DNA of 64,000 nt, taken from the NCBI RefSeq assembly GCF_010119935.1, contig NZ_CP048209.1, forward strand, positions 4,281,001-4,345,000. Direction: 5' to 3'. A program made the position numbers and the translations under genes. Source of the DNA: Paenibacillus lycopersici (GTDB lineage: Bacteria > Bacillota > Bacilli > Paenibacillales > Paenibacillaceae). Below, in pieces: positions 17,423-25,035 of the stretch (positions are counted from its first letter, which is position 1; the number at the start of each line of letters is the position of its first letter). The notes below the pieces were generated by a model. It did no database searches. It saw only the letters and a list, made by a program, of their open reading frames with translations, and was not told the DNA's origin.

Positions 17423-17451
17423 AATATAATATATTTAACATATATTATCAA
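17423..17451 (-). promoter_or_regulatory. Promoter and 23-bp dyad operator of the sugar ABC operon
   Basis: TTGATA (17451-17446), 17 bp, TATATT (17428-17423) on the minus strand. A perfect dyad, ATAATATAT and ATATATTAT around TTAAC (17426-17448), covers the spacer and would block RNA polymerase if bound by a repressor. The rest of the 17374-17690 stretch is AT-rich, with a second AT dyad near 17563-17584 and a CTCGAATTTCGAG palindrome near 17523; no gene is seen there. Confidence 0.6.
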
Positions 17452-17635
17452 TCATTTTCATGAGAAACTTCGTATATTTCTTATCGTTCCTTCGCATTTG
17501 TCGTGCTATCGGCACTTAACCTCTCGAATTTCGAGTCCATTGTCGGTTTTTTTGTCGAAACGATATATTAAATATGTTATATATACAATCATGGAAACAC
17601 TGTCACTCGCCGTTTGCGGTCCGGTCGATTCCAAT

Positions 17636-17668
17636 CAAAAAGACGCCTCCGACCTGAAGGCGTCTTCT
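17636..17668 (-). terminator. Terminator of the CBS-domain gene
   Basis: AGACGCC (17641-17647) pairs with GGCGTCT (17659-17665). On the minus strand a T-run follows, 20 bp past the CBS gene stop. Confidence 0.8.
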
Positions 17669-17687
17669 CCGAGCGAAATTGTCTTTC

Positions 17688-18137
17688 CTAATGATAAGCA
17701 TGCTGCTGCGTATCGTCCGCGTCCTGCCGGGAAATGCCGCTGAGCGCTTCGCCGGCTTCATCGGCGAATTTGTCTCTCACGGCCAAATCGCCGATCGATA
17801 CGATGCCGACGAGATTGCCGTTCTCCACGACCGGCAGCCGTCTGATCTGATTGCGCGACATCATCATGGCCGCTTCGTCGACGGAAGTATCCGCATCGAT
17901 CGCTTTGATATCCGACGACATCACTTCCGACACGGCCGTCGAGCCCGGGTGTTTGGCCGCATACCCGCGAATAACCAAATCACGGTCGGTGACGATGCCG
18001 ATCAGCTTCTTCCCGTCCACGATCGGCACGAAACCGATGTCATGGTCTCTCATCAAAACCGCAAGCTCATACACATTATCCAGCAGCGTTGCCGTCACGC
18101 AGTCCGTCGACATCAATTCCTTGATTGAACGTGCCAT
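17688..18137 (-). CDS. CBS-domain protein (YhcV-like)
   Basis: 149 residues, essentially two CBS motifs: MSTDCVTATLLDNVYELA...VPIVDGKKLIGIVTDRDLVIRG, then MSSDIKAIDAD...RRLPVVENGNLVGIVSIGDLAVRD. The pair forms a Bateman module that binds adenine nucleotides in many families. The ATG at 18137 follows GGGAGGAA by 8 bp; a longer in-frame start has no such site. It is a stand-alone module with no catalytic domain. AcuB of the acetoin cluster also carries CBS repeats but has an extra ACT-type domain not seen here. A terminator follows it. Confidence 0.9.
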   Translation of the reverse strand: MARSIKELMSTDCVTATLLDNVYELAVLMRDHDIGFVPIVDGKKLIGIVTDRDLVIRGYAAKHPGSTAVSEVMSSDIKAIDADTSVDEAAMMMSRNQIRRLPVVENGNLVGIVSIGDLAVRDKFADEAGEALSGISRQDADDTQQHAYH

Positions 18138-18242
18138 CGTCGGCGTTCCTCCCTTGAATGCTCGTTTGCATTCTTTAGGTTGGCCGTCTCCGGCGGCAGT
18201 CATGCGCGAGGCCGCGCAAATAACTGTTGCCATCCGTCCGTG

Positions 18243-19454
18243 TTACCGTTCGGAACGCGCCCCGTCGGACGAAGCTTCCGCGGCGAAATCCTCCGCCATC
18301 GCCACCATCAGCTTGGCCGACATCAGCATCGCCCGCTCGTCGATATCGAATCGCGGATGGTGATGCGGGAACGTCGCCCCGCACGCCGGATTGCCGGCTC
18401 CGACGAACATGAAGCATCCCGGCACCTCGCGCAAGTAATACGAGAAATCTTCGCCCGCCATAATGAGCGGGGATTCCGTCACGGCTTCGGCGCCGAACGT
18501 CCGGGCCGCCACGCCGAAGAAGCGATCCGCTTCCCTCGCGTCGTTCACGACCGTCGGATAACCGCCGCGGTATTCCAGCGTCGCCCGCGCCCCGTGCATC
18601 GCGGCCGTATGTTCGACAATCGTCTCCAGGCGGCCGCGGATCAGCGTCCGAACGTCCTCGGTGAACGTCCGGACCGTGCCGGTCAGCCGGCAGCGTTCCG
18701 CGATGACGTTCGCCGTCGACCCCGCATGGAACGAACCGATCGTCACGACCGACGGATCGAGCGGATTGACGCTGCGGCTGACGACCGTCTGCAGCGCCTG
18801 TACCATCGCGGCTCCGACGAGCACCGCGTCGACCGTCTCGTGCGGCAGCGCCCCGTGCCCGCCCTTGCCCGCGATGTCGATATAAATCTCGTCCGGCGCG
18901 GCCATGAACGGCCCGGATCGCGAAGCCACGGTGCCGTACGGGAACGGCGTCCATAGATGCACGCCATAGACGGCATCGACGCCTTGAACCGCGCCTTCCC
19001 CGATCATGCCGATCGCGCCGCCGGGCGATACTTCCTCGGCCGGCTGGAACAAGAACCGCCGTTCCCCGGCAAGCTGATCGCGGTTGGCTTGGTAGAACGC
19101 CGCGATCGCCAGCATCGTCGCGGTATGCGCATCGTGCCCGCATGCATGCATGACGCCCGGCACCTTCGACGCATAGTCCGCCGCCTTCTCGTCCTGAATC
19201 GGCAAGGCGTCGAAGTCCGTCCGCAGCGCGATCACCGGGCCCGGCTTGTCGCCGCGAACGGCGGCGACAAGCCCGTAACCGCCGACGCCTTCCTTGACGT
19301 CGCATCCGATCTCCCGCAGCCGCTGCGCGATCCAGCGGGACGTTTCCTTCTCGTGAAAAGACAGTTCCGGGTGTTGGTGCATATATCGGCGCCACGCCAC
19401 CATCGTCGGATAAGCCGTTTGCAGCTGCGCATCTAACTTGGCCATCAAGCTCAC
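18243..19454 (-). CDS. M20 family amidohydrolase / metallopeptidase
   Basis: 403 residues with the M20 dizinc signature: HPELSF, LRTDFDALPI, HACGHDAHT, FQPAEEV and a C-terminal AGEDFSYY. A dimerisation insert begins near IYIDIAGKGGHGALP. This subgroup includes N-acyl-L-amino-acid amidohydrolases, hippurate hydrolases and N-acetyl-diaminopimelate deacetylases; the sequence alone does not choose. The GTG at 19454 is preferred because AAGGGGG lies 9 bp upstream; an ATG at 19445 is possible. There is 105 bp before the CBS gene with no clear terminator, so the two may share a transcript. Confidence 0.9.
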   Translation of the reverse strand: MSLMAKLDAQLQTAYPTMVAWRRYMHQHPELSFHEKETSRWIAQRLREIGCDVKEGVGGYGLVAAVRGDKPGPVIALRTDFDALPIQDEKAADYASKVPGVMHACGHDAHTATMLAIAAFYQANRDQLAGERRFLFQPAEEVSPGGAIGMIGEGAVQGVDAVYGVHLWTPFPYGTVASRSGPFMAAPDEIYIDIAGKGGHGALPHETVDAVLVGAAMVQALQTVVSRSVNPLDPSVVTIGSFHAGSTANVIAERCRLTGTVRTFTEDVRTLIRGRLETIVEHTAAMHGARATLEYRGGYPTVVNDAREADRFFGVAARTFGAEAVTESPLIMAGEDFSYYLREVPGCFMFVGAGNPACGATFPHHHPRFDIDERAMLMSAKLMVAMAEDFAAEASSDGARSER

Positions 19455-19612
19455 GCATGCCAACCCCCTTAACGTACATTTATTAGACTCGCCTTAATTG
19501 TAGCAGAACCGAAACGGCGCACGAAAGATTTTTGCCAATAAAAGAGAACATTTTTCGTAAAGCTGTCACTTTTGGCGTCGTTACACGATCAGGCGGAGGC
19601 TTGCACTGCCCC

Positions 19613-19641
19613 TTGAAAACGACTATCATAATCCATATAAC
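19613..19641 (+). promoter_or_regulatory. SigA promoter of the YugN-ftsW unit
   Basis: TTGAAA (19613-19618), 17 bp, TATAAC (19636-19641). A second overlapping pair, TTGCAC-N17-TATCAT, lies 12 bp upstream. Confidence 0.65.
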
Positions 19642-19672
19642 AACCTGCATCAGAGCTTAAGGAGGATCTTCC

Positions 19673-20017
19673 ATGATTATTGAGAATACCGGCTTGAACG
19701 GCCTGAGCAGCGAACTCGCGCATCTTGACGAGTCCGCGGAGAAACTCGGCTTCGTTCGTTGGCAATGGGAATATTACCGCGCTACGTACGATCTGAAATT
19801 GGAAGACCGCACGAACCGGGAGGACTACTACCTGCGCTTCAACGTCCGCGCGATTGAAGGCAAGCTGGAGTCCGCGCATGCCGTGCTTCAAGTAGAATCC
19901 GTCTATATCGGACGAGCTACGTTCCCGCACGGTCTGGATTACGATTCTCCAATCCCGCAGCCGATTCTCAACGCTGCGACGCAGCGCTTGCAAGAATTGA
20001 AGAAGCTGCTAGCCTAA
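19673..20017 (+). CDS. YugN-like protein
   Basis: A 114-residue cytosolic protein starting MIIENTGLNGLSSELAHLDE, with WEYYRATYDLK and the conserved central YYLRFNVRAIEGKLE. A C-terminal half around HGLDYDSPIPQPIL is typical of the small YugN-like family. The function is unknown. AAGGAGG lies 9 bp before the ATG. The FtsW-type gene follows after 6 bp, so the two are co-transcribed. There is no membrane segment or catalytic motif. Confidence 0.85.
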   Translation: MIIENTGLNGLSSELAHLDESAEKLGFVRWQWEYYRATYDLKLEDRTNREDYYLRFNVRAIEGKLESAHAVLQVESVYIGRATFPHGLDYDSPIPQPILNAATQRLQELKKLLA

Positions 20018-20023
20018 TTCACG

Positions 20024-21238
20024 ATGGGTCCACAAATGAAACCAAAGACGAACGGCCTGCGCGGCAGGCCGGATTTCTTGCTTCTCGTGCTCACGCTCCT
20101 GCTCGTCGGCTTCGGTCTGATTATGGTGTTCAGCGCGAGCTCGAACACGGCGGCGATTTCCAAGAGCAACAATTTCGACGCCCTTTACTTTACGAAGCGG
20201 CAGCTGGAATTCGCGCTGCTCGGCACGTTCAGCATGTTCGTGGTGATGAACATCCCCTATACGGCGTTCAAGAAAGGATTCATCATCTACTTCTTCCCCG
20301 TACTGATTATGCTCATCCTCGTACCGTTTATCGGCAAGAGCCTTAACGGCGCACGCAGCTGGTTCGGCGTCGGCTCGCTCGGCATTCAGCCGACCGAGTT
20401 CGCGAAGCTGGGCCTCGTCCTCTATCTTGGCTCCCTGATCGCCAAGAAGGGCGAGAAATTTCGAGATTTCAAGAAGGGCCTCGTCCCGGTGTTCATTATC
20501 ATCGCGGTCATTTGCGGACTTATCATGATGCAGCCCGATCTCGGCGCCTGCATCGTCATCGCCGGCGCCTCGCTCATCATCATCGTTGCCGGAGGCGCGA
20601 ACCTGAAGCAATTGTTCTTATCCGGCGTTATCATCGGATCGATCGTGGCCGCGCTGGTCAGCATCTCGATGCTTCACGACCCGGACAGCTGGACGTACCG
20701 GATCAACCGGTTCACGGCCTTCATGGACCCGACGTCGGACATGCTGAACACCACGTACCATCTGTCACGGTCGCTTGAAGCGCTGGGACACGGCGGCATA
20801 ACCGGGGCCGGCTTCGGGCACAGCATCCAGAAGCTCGACTACATGCCGTATCCCTACAGCGACTTCATCTTCTCCGTCATCGGCGAAGAATTCGGATTCA
20901 TCGGCAGCTTGCTTTTCCTGCTCTTTTACTTATTCTTCATTTGGCGCGGGATGATCGTATCGCTTCGCTGCCCGGATGTGTACGGCACGATCGTCGGCGT
21001 CGGCATTGTCGGAATGATCGCCGTGCAAGCCATCGTCAATATCGGCGGGGTTACGGGCGCGATGCCGCTTACCGGGGTTACGCTGCCCTTCATCAGCCAC
21101 GGCGGCTCCTCGCTTCTCGTCTGCTTGCTCGGCATGGGCATCCTGCTTAGTATCTCCCGCGAGTACAACCGGCCGGAGAAGGTGGAGAAGGTCATCTCGA
21201 CGCGCAGCACCGTACCCGCCGCCAAATCGATCCGCTGA
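20024..21238 (+). CDS. ftsW: FtsW/RodA/SpoVE family SEDS protein, probably FtsW
   Basis: A 404-residue SEDS protein with about ten membrane helices. It has the first-helix FGLIMVFSAS, the SLGIQPTEFAKLGLVLYLGSL block and the C-terminal LPFISHGGSSLLVCLLGMGILLSISRE signature. The family polymerises lipid II into glycan strands with a partner class B PBP. FtsW is favoured over RodA because the ylaN gene lies 1.8 kb downstream, as ylaN is next to the ftsW gene (ylaO) in B. subtilis; SpoVE is a close alternative. The ribosome binding site is weak, so translation probably depends on coupling to the YugN gene 6 bp before. Confidence 0.88.
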   Translation: MGPQMKPKTNGLRGRPDFLLLVLTLLLVGFGLIMVFSASSNTAAISKSNNFDALYFTKRQLEFALLGTFSMFVVMNIPYTAFKKGFIIYFFPVLIMLILVPFIGKSLNGARSWFGVGSLGIQPTEFAKLGLVLYLGSLIAKKGEKFRDFKKGLVPVFIIIAVICGLIMMQPDLGACIVIAGASLIIIVAGGANLKQLFLSGVIIGSIVAALVSISMLHDPDSWTYRINRFTAFMDPTSDMLNTTYHLSRSLEALGHGGITGAGFGHSIQKLDYMPYPYSDFIFSVIGEEFGFIGSLLFLLFYLFFIWRGMIVSLRCPDVYGTIVGVGIVGMIAVQAIVNIGGVTGAMPLTGVTLPFISHGGSSLLVCLLGMGILLSISREYNRPEKVEKVISTRSTVPAAKSIR

Positions 21239-21265
21239 TCGCATCGTATACGTTCTAATACGTTC

Positions 21266-21299
21266 AAAAGGCATGTCCCGCGAGGGACATGCCTTTTTG
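21266..21299. terminator. Bidirectional terminator, ftsW / Asp23 gene
   Basis: Perfect 14-bp stem aaaaggcatgtccc / gggacatgcctttt with loop GCGA and T-runs on both strands, between convergent genes. Confidence 0.92.
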
Positions 21300-21313
21300 T
21301 TGTTCTGCCTGGC

Positions 21314-21697
21314 TTATTTCAAACGCGCGACTTCTTCGGCTGCCGTCTCTTCTTCTTTGAAAGCGACGCCCTCTACCTTGATGTTCACTTCCACGACATG
21401 CAGTCCCGTCATCGTCGCTACCGCTTCCCTGACGTTCTCCTGCAACTGGCGGCACACTTCCTGAATCGGAATACCGTATTTCACGATAATCCGCAGATCG
21501 ATCGCCGCTTCGAGCTGACCGACCTCGACCGATACGCCCTTCTGCGCATTCTTGCCGCTCAGTCGTTTGGCAAGGCCTTCGGATATCCCCCCGGACATAG
21601 CAGCAATGCCAGGAGTTTCAAGCGCAGCCAAGCCCGCGATGGTGGCGACTACGTCGTCTGAAATACGAATGATGCCGGATTGAAGTTCTTCTGTCAT
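21314..21697 (-). CDS. Asp23/Gls24 family envelope stress protein
   Basis: 127 residues of the Asp23 (DUF322) family: GIIRISDDVVATIAGLAALETPGI, then AIDLRIIVKYGIPIQEVCRQLQ and VEVNIKVEGV. Members such as YloU and Staphylococcus Asp23 are abundant cytosolic proteins that sit near the membrane and respond to envelope or alkaline stress. The ATG at 21697 was chosen because GAGGAG lies 8 bp upstream; a GTG 9 bp earlier would overlap that site. It is divergent from the Ca2+/H+ antiporter gene. Confidence 0.9.
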   Translation of the reverse strand: MTEELQSGIIRISDDVVATIAGLAALETPGIAAMSGGISEGLAKRLSGKNAQKGVSVEVGQLEAAIDLRIIVKYGIPIQEVCRQLQENVREAVATMTGLHVVEVNIKVEGVAFKEEETAAEEVARLK

Positions 21698-21783
21698 GCC
21701 ACTCACTCCTCGTTCACCTTATGTTTCCATTGTATCGGAACCTTACATTCGAAGCAAGGCATTCCCTTCGCGAGCCGTCCAAG

Positions 21784-21812
21784 TTTACACAAACGACTTT
21801 TTCAGCTATAGT
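21784..21812 (+). promoter_or_regulatory. SigA promoter of the Ca2+/H+ antiporter gene
   Basis: TTTACA (21784-21789), 17 bp, TATAGT (21807-21812). The predicted start near 21819 rules out the longer upstream reading frame for the antiporter. Confidence 0.75.
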
Positions 21813-21855
21813 GTTAACAGAATTTCCAATTTCCAAATACGGGGTGCCTGGAACA

Positions 21856-22917
21856 TTGAATCAGAAACTGTTTTTTGCCTTACTCATCGGTCTTTTCGTA
21901 CTAAGCGGGATTAGTCATTACGCCCATTTCGGAACCGTCGCGGAGTTCATCATCTCCGCGCTCGCGATTCTGTTCGTAGCGGGTTTCCTCGGGAAAGCGA
22001 CCGAAAGCGTGGCCCATTACGCCGGGCAGCGGCTCGGCGGCTTCCTGAACGCAACGTTCGGCAACGCGGCGGAGCTCATCATCGCGATCTTCCTGGTGCG
22101 CGAAGGGCTGTTCGACATGGTGAAAGCGAGCATCACCGGTTCCATTATCGGCAACCTGCTGCTCGTTCTGGGGGCCAGCGTGCTGCTCGGGGGATTGAAG
22201 TTCAAGGAGCAGCGCTTTAACGTACAGTTGGCCAGCCACAACTCCTCGCTCATGATTCTGGCGGTCATCGCGCTCGGCATTCCGGCCATCTTCATCTCGA
22301 CGCAGCATTTCTCCGCGCACAAAACGCAGCTGCTCAGCTTGACCATCGCGGGCATCCTGATCGTTGCTTACATCCTGTGGCTGGTGTTCTCGATGATCAC
22401 CCACAAGGATATTCTCGGCGACGTCGAGGAGACGACGCCGGACCATGGCGAAGAGGCTTCCTGGTCCAAATCGACGTCCGTCCTGTTCCTTGTCCTGGCC
22501 ACGGTGATGACCGCGTTCGTCAGCGAATGGCTCGTCAGCACGCTGCATACGTTCACGGCGAAATTCGGCTTCTCCGAGGTGTTCATCGGCGCCTTCCTGA
22601 TCGCCATCGTCGGCAATGCCGCCGAGCATAGCGCGGCCGTCATGCTGGCTATGAAGAACAAGATCGGCGCGGCCGTGGAAATCGCCGTCGGCAGCAGCTT
22701 GCAAATCGCGCTGTTCGTAGCGCCGGTGCTCATTCTGGTCAGCGCGCTCTTCGGCGAGACGATGGACATCGTATTCACTCCGATCGAGCTTGCCGCCATT
22801 GCCGTTTCCGTCTTCATCGCCAAGTCGATCTCGAAGGACGGCACGACGAACTGGTTCGAAGGCGCGCTGCTCATCTTCGTCTACATTATTCTGGGCATTT
22901 CGTTCTACCTGGTGTAA
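21856..22917 (+). CDS. Ca2+/H+ antiporter, ChaA/YfkE type
   Basis: About 353 residues and eleven membrane helices of the CaCA/CAX superfamily. The two inverted alpha repeats are visible: LNATFGNAAELIIAIF and LIAIVGNAAEHSAAVMLA, each with the GNAAE acidic signature that binds the cation. The protein exports Ca2+ in exchange for protons. The upstream reading is open for 45 further codons, but the promoter places transcription start near 21819, so the start is the TTG at 21856 (GGGG 11 bp before) or a GTG at 21844. A charged loop with HGEEASW joins the two halves. Confidence 0.9.
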   Translation: MNQKLFFALLIGLFVLSGISHYAHFGTVAEFIISALAILFVAGFLGKATESVAHYAGQRLGGFLNATFGNAAELIIAIFLVREGLFDMVKASITGSIIGNLLLVLGASVLLGGLKFKEQRFNVQLASHNSSLMILAVIALGIPAIFISTQHFSAHKTQLLSLTIAGILIVAYILWLVFSMITHKDILGDVEETTPDHGEEASWSKSTSVLFLVLATVMTAFVSEWLVSTLHTFTAKFGFSEVFIGAFLIAIVGNAAEHSAAVMLAMKNKIGAAVEIAVGSSLQIALFVAPVLILVSALFGETMDIVFTPIELAAIAVSVFIAKSISKDGTTNWFEGALLIFVYIILGISFYLV

Positions 22918-22921
22918 GCAG

Positions 22922-22952
22922 CAAGGCGTTCCCCCGGGAACGTCTTGTTTTC
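22922..22952 (+). terminator. Terminator of the antiporter gene
   Basis: CAAGGCGTTCC pairs with GGAACGTCTTG (one G-U), followed by TTTTCTTTCC, just past the stop. Confidence 0.8.
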
Positions 22953-23027
22953 TTTCCTGCTATTCGGCCGTTATCCTCTTCCCGTTCGGATCTCATTCGA
23001 ATCCGGTGCGAATAGGCGGTTCGGCGC

Positions 23028-23056
23028 AAAAAAAAAAAGCAGCTGCACGTTACTGC
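23028..23056 (-). terminator. Terminator of ylaN
   Basis: A short imperfect stem (AGCcGCA / TGCaGCT on the minus strand) is followed by a run of about eleven T. The T-run is strong, the stem weak. Confidence 0.6.
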
Positions 23057-23058
23057 GG

Positions 23059-23340
23059 CTACTTCTCCAACGCTTCATAGAGCTGAGCCAAATTCCGCTC
23101 CAGCTTGCTGATGATTTCTTTGCCCACAATCTCGGTCACGAGTCCCGCACGAATCGCAAAATCGACCTCTCTGGAAAAACCATATATTTGAGTATCCAGC
23201 ACTTCTTCATAGAGCGGACATTGACGCGTCGTCAAATTTTCCATTTGGACTTCGATTAACTTCTCAATTTTATTGGCATCCTCGTGAAGGAGATTGAGCG
23301 CTTTTTGATGCAAGTGAATAAGAACATCGGATGAAGACAT
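23059..23340 (-). CDS. ylaN: YlaN (UPF0358), Fur-linked iron homeostasis protein
   Basis: 93 residues, closely similar along the whole length to B. subtilis YlaN: the core LIEVQMENLTTRQCPLYEEVL is almost invariant in the family, followed by SREVDFAIRAGLV. YlaN was long an essential protein of unknown role; recent work links it to relief of Fur repression under iron limitation through direct binding of Fur. The start has AAGGAGGAG 5-7 bp upstream. It has its own promoter and terminator. In B. subtilis it neighbours the ftsW gene; here two genes intervene. Confidence 0.92.
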   Translation of the reverse strand: MSSSDVLIHLHQKALNLLHEDANKIEKLIEVQMENLTTRQCPLYEEVLDTQIYGFSREVDFAIRAGLVTEIVGKEIISKLERNLAQLYEALEK

Positions 23341-23384
23341 CGTACTCCTCCTTGTGCATATTGCTTCGCTAATCGTCGATATGT

Positions 23385-23413
23385 CTTATACCCTTTATAT
23401 TAGACGAAATCAA
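23385..23413 (-). promoter_or_regulatory. SigA promoter of ylaN
   Basis: TTGATT (23413-23408), 17 bp, TATAAG (23390-23385) on the minus strand, 45 bp before the ATG. Confidence 0.65.
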
Positions 23414-23429
23414 ACGAATGTACAAGGTC

Positions 23430-23470
23430 AAAACAAATAAGCGCCCCACCGATTATTCGGTGAAGCGCTT
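23430..23470 (-). terminator. Terminator of the HPr-like gene
   Basis: AAGCGC and GCGCTT enclose an inner CACCG/CGGTG stem; the minus-strand transcript then reads ATTTGTTTT. Confidence 0.85.
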
Positions 23471-23494
23471 TCCTTGTTGCTTAGGACGAAAAAA

Positions 23495-23734
23495 CTATTC
23501 GACTATCGTTACATTCAAGTTGTGCTTGGCGAACACTTCGGCCATAGCCGCTTGTGCTTCCTCCGCATCCGGTCCATGGACGTGAAGCTCGTAGGAGTGA
23601 CCGCCGACCAATGTGGTGAATAGGCCGAGGATGCTTTTGACGTCAATGTATTTGTTCTCGGCTTGCAGAACGATGGACGACCGGAATTTATTGGCCGTTT
23701 GCGAAATATCAACGATTGCCGCATTATTGGACAT
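23495..23734 (-). CDS. HPr-like protein lacking the phosphotransfer histidine
   Basis: 79 residues that align with the second part of HPr. The segment NKYIDVKSILGLFTTLVGGHSYELHVHGPDA corresponds to HPr's KTVNLKSIMGVMSLGIAKGAEI region, so Ser34 matches the regulatory Ser46 phosphorylated by HPr kinase. The N-terminus is too short to hold the active-site GIHARPA loop, so His15 is missing. It therefore cannot carry phosphate for the PTS but could act as a CcpA co-regulator, as Crh does in B. subtilis. Crh, however, keeps a full-length fold with Gln15. It is monocistronic, with its own promoter and terminator. Confidence 0.8.
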   Translation of the reverse strand: MSNNAAIVDISQTANKFRSSIVLQAENKYIDVKSILGLFTTLVGGHSYELHVHGPDAEEAQAAMAEVFAKHNLNVTIVE

Positions 23735-23776
23735 GGGAATCCCTCCATTATTTAGTTACATTCGCTAACTTCACTC

Positions 23777-23805
23777 ATCATAACCCGATTTCGACATTCC
23801 TACAA
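23777..23805 (-). promoter_or_regulatory. SigA promoter of the HPr-like gene
   Basis: TTGTAG (23805-23800), 17 bp, TATGAT (23782-23777) on the minus strand, about 45 bp before the ATG. It overlaps the very 3' end of the M29 gene region. Confidence 0.6.
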
Positions 23806-23813
23806 GGGGGCTT

Positions 23814-24929
23814 TTACTTTAAATTTTCAGGATTCAAGCCTTCCAGTTCGGGCAGGACGAACAAGCCGTCTTTGCGGATCAGGACATCGTCGAAATACAC
23901 TTCGCCGCCGCCGTATTCCGGCCGCTGGATGAGCACCAAATCCCAGTGAACGGCGGAACGGTTGCCGTTGTCCGTCTCCTCGTACGCCTGGCCCGGCGTA
24001 AAATGAAGGCTGCCCGCGATCTTCTCGTCAAACAGGATGTCCTTCATCGGATGCAGAATATACGGGTTGAAGCCAAGACTGAATTCGCCGATATAGCGCG
24101 CGCCCTCGTCCATGTCGAGAATTTCGTTCAGCTTGGCGGTATTGTTGCTCGACGCTTCGACGATCTTCCCGTCTTTGAACGTAAATGCGATATTCTCGAA
24201 CGTGACGCCGGAATAGACCGATGGCGAATTATACGTGATCGTGCCTTGAACGGAATCGCGCACCGGGCAGCTGAACACTTCGCCGTCCGGAATGTTGCGT
24301 TCGCCCGCGCATTTGCTCGCGCCGATGCCTTTGATCGAGAACGTCAAGTCCGTGCCCGGCGCGACGATCCGCACCTTATCCGTCTTCGCCATCAACGCCT
24401 GCAACGGATCCATGGCCTTATCCATCTTCGCATAGTCCAAATTGCACACGTCGAAATAGAAATCCTCGAACGCTTCCGTGCTCATGTTGGCCAGCTGCGC
24501 CATGGAATCGTTCGGGTAGCGCAGCACGACCCACTTCGTGTGCTTCACGCGCTGCTCCGAGTGAATCGGATGACGGTAATATTTGTCGTACAGGTTCATT
24601 TTGTCGCTTGGCACGTCGGCCAGCGAGTTGATGTTCTCGCCCGATCGAACCGCTATGTAGCCCTGCATCGCCTGCATCCGCTTCAAATCGAAGGAGGCCC
24701 ACAGCTTGATCTGTTCCTCCGTCGCATTCATGAGCATCGTCCGCAGCACGGTGCGGTCGCTCGTTTCGACGAACGGGCGGCCTCCGCGCTTGGCCACCTC
24801 TTCGACCAAGCATTTCGCCAATTCCCGTTCCGAGCCGATCATATCGATGAGTACATTTTCACCGGGCTGCACGTTAATGGAATAGCCTGCCAGGTTCTCC
24901 GCAAGCTTCTGCATTCTTGGATCACGCAT
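23814..24929 (-). CDS. M29 family aminopeptidase (AmpS/PepS)
   Basis: 371 residues of the thermophilic-aminopeptidase M29 family. Metal and catalytic landmarks are GERNIPDGEVF, then IGEFSLGFNP, GSLHFTPGQAY and SAVHWDLVL near the C-terminus. These enzymes are cytosolic, use two Zn2+ or Co2+ ions, and release N-terminal residues with broad preference. The length is normal for the family. GGAGG lies 7 bp before the ATG. The gene appears single; no partner peptidase or transporter is adjacent. Confidence 0.92.
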   Translation of the reverse strand: MRDPRMQKLAENLAGYSINVQPGENVLIDMIGSERELAKCLVEEVAKRGGRPFVETSDRTVLRTMLMNATEEQIKLWASFDLKRMQAMQGYIAVRSGENINSLADVPSDKMNLYDKYYRHPIHSEQRVKHTKWVVLRYPNDSMAQLANMSTEAFEDFYFDVCNLDYAKMDKAMDPLQALMAKTDKVRIVAPGTDLTFSIKGIGASKCAGERNIPDGEVFSCPVRDSVQGTITYNSPSVYSGVTFENIAFTFKDGKIVEASSNNTAKLNEILDMDEGARYIGEFSLGFNPYILHPMKDILFDEKIAGSLHFTPGQAYEETDNGNRSAVHWDLVLIQRPEYGGGEVYFDDVLIRKDGLFVLPELEGLNPENLK

Positions 24930-25035
24930 GTCATTACCTCCGCTTCGTTCTTACACATTTCTTACGCAAGTATATTAACATGTTTGGCTGGCGTATGCAC
25001 GGCGGCTTCCGTCATGCGCCTCCGACCGCCGGCAT

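Noticed and set aside
17138-17743. Plus-strand open frame of 201 codons across the ABC operon promoter
   Set aside because: It covers an AT-rich promoter, a terminator and the end of the CBS gene; no ribosome binding site and no protein-like pattern.
17688-18137. The CBS protein as the missing AcuB
   Set aside because: It is 24 kb from acuA and is a bare CBS pair without the extra C-terminal domain of AcuB.
21721-21855. Longer N-terminus of the Ca2+/H+ antiporter
   Set aside because: A TTTACA-N17-TATAGT promoter lies inside it, so it would not be transcribed in full.
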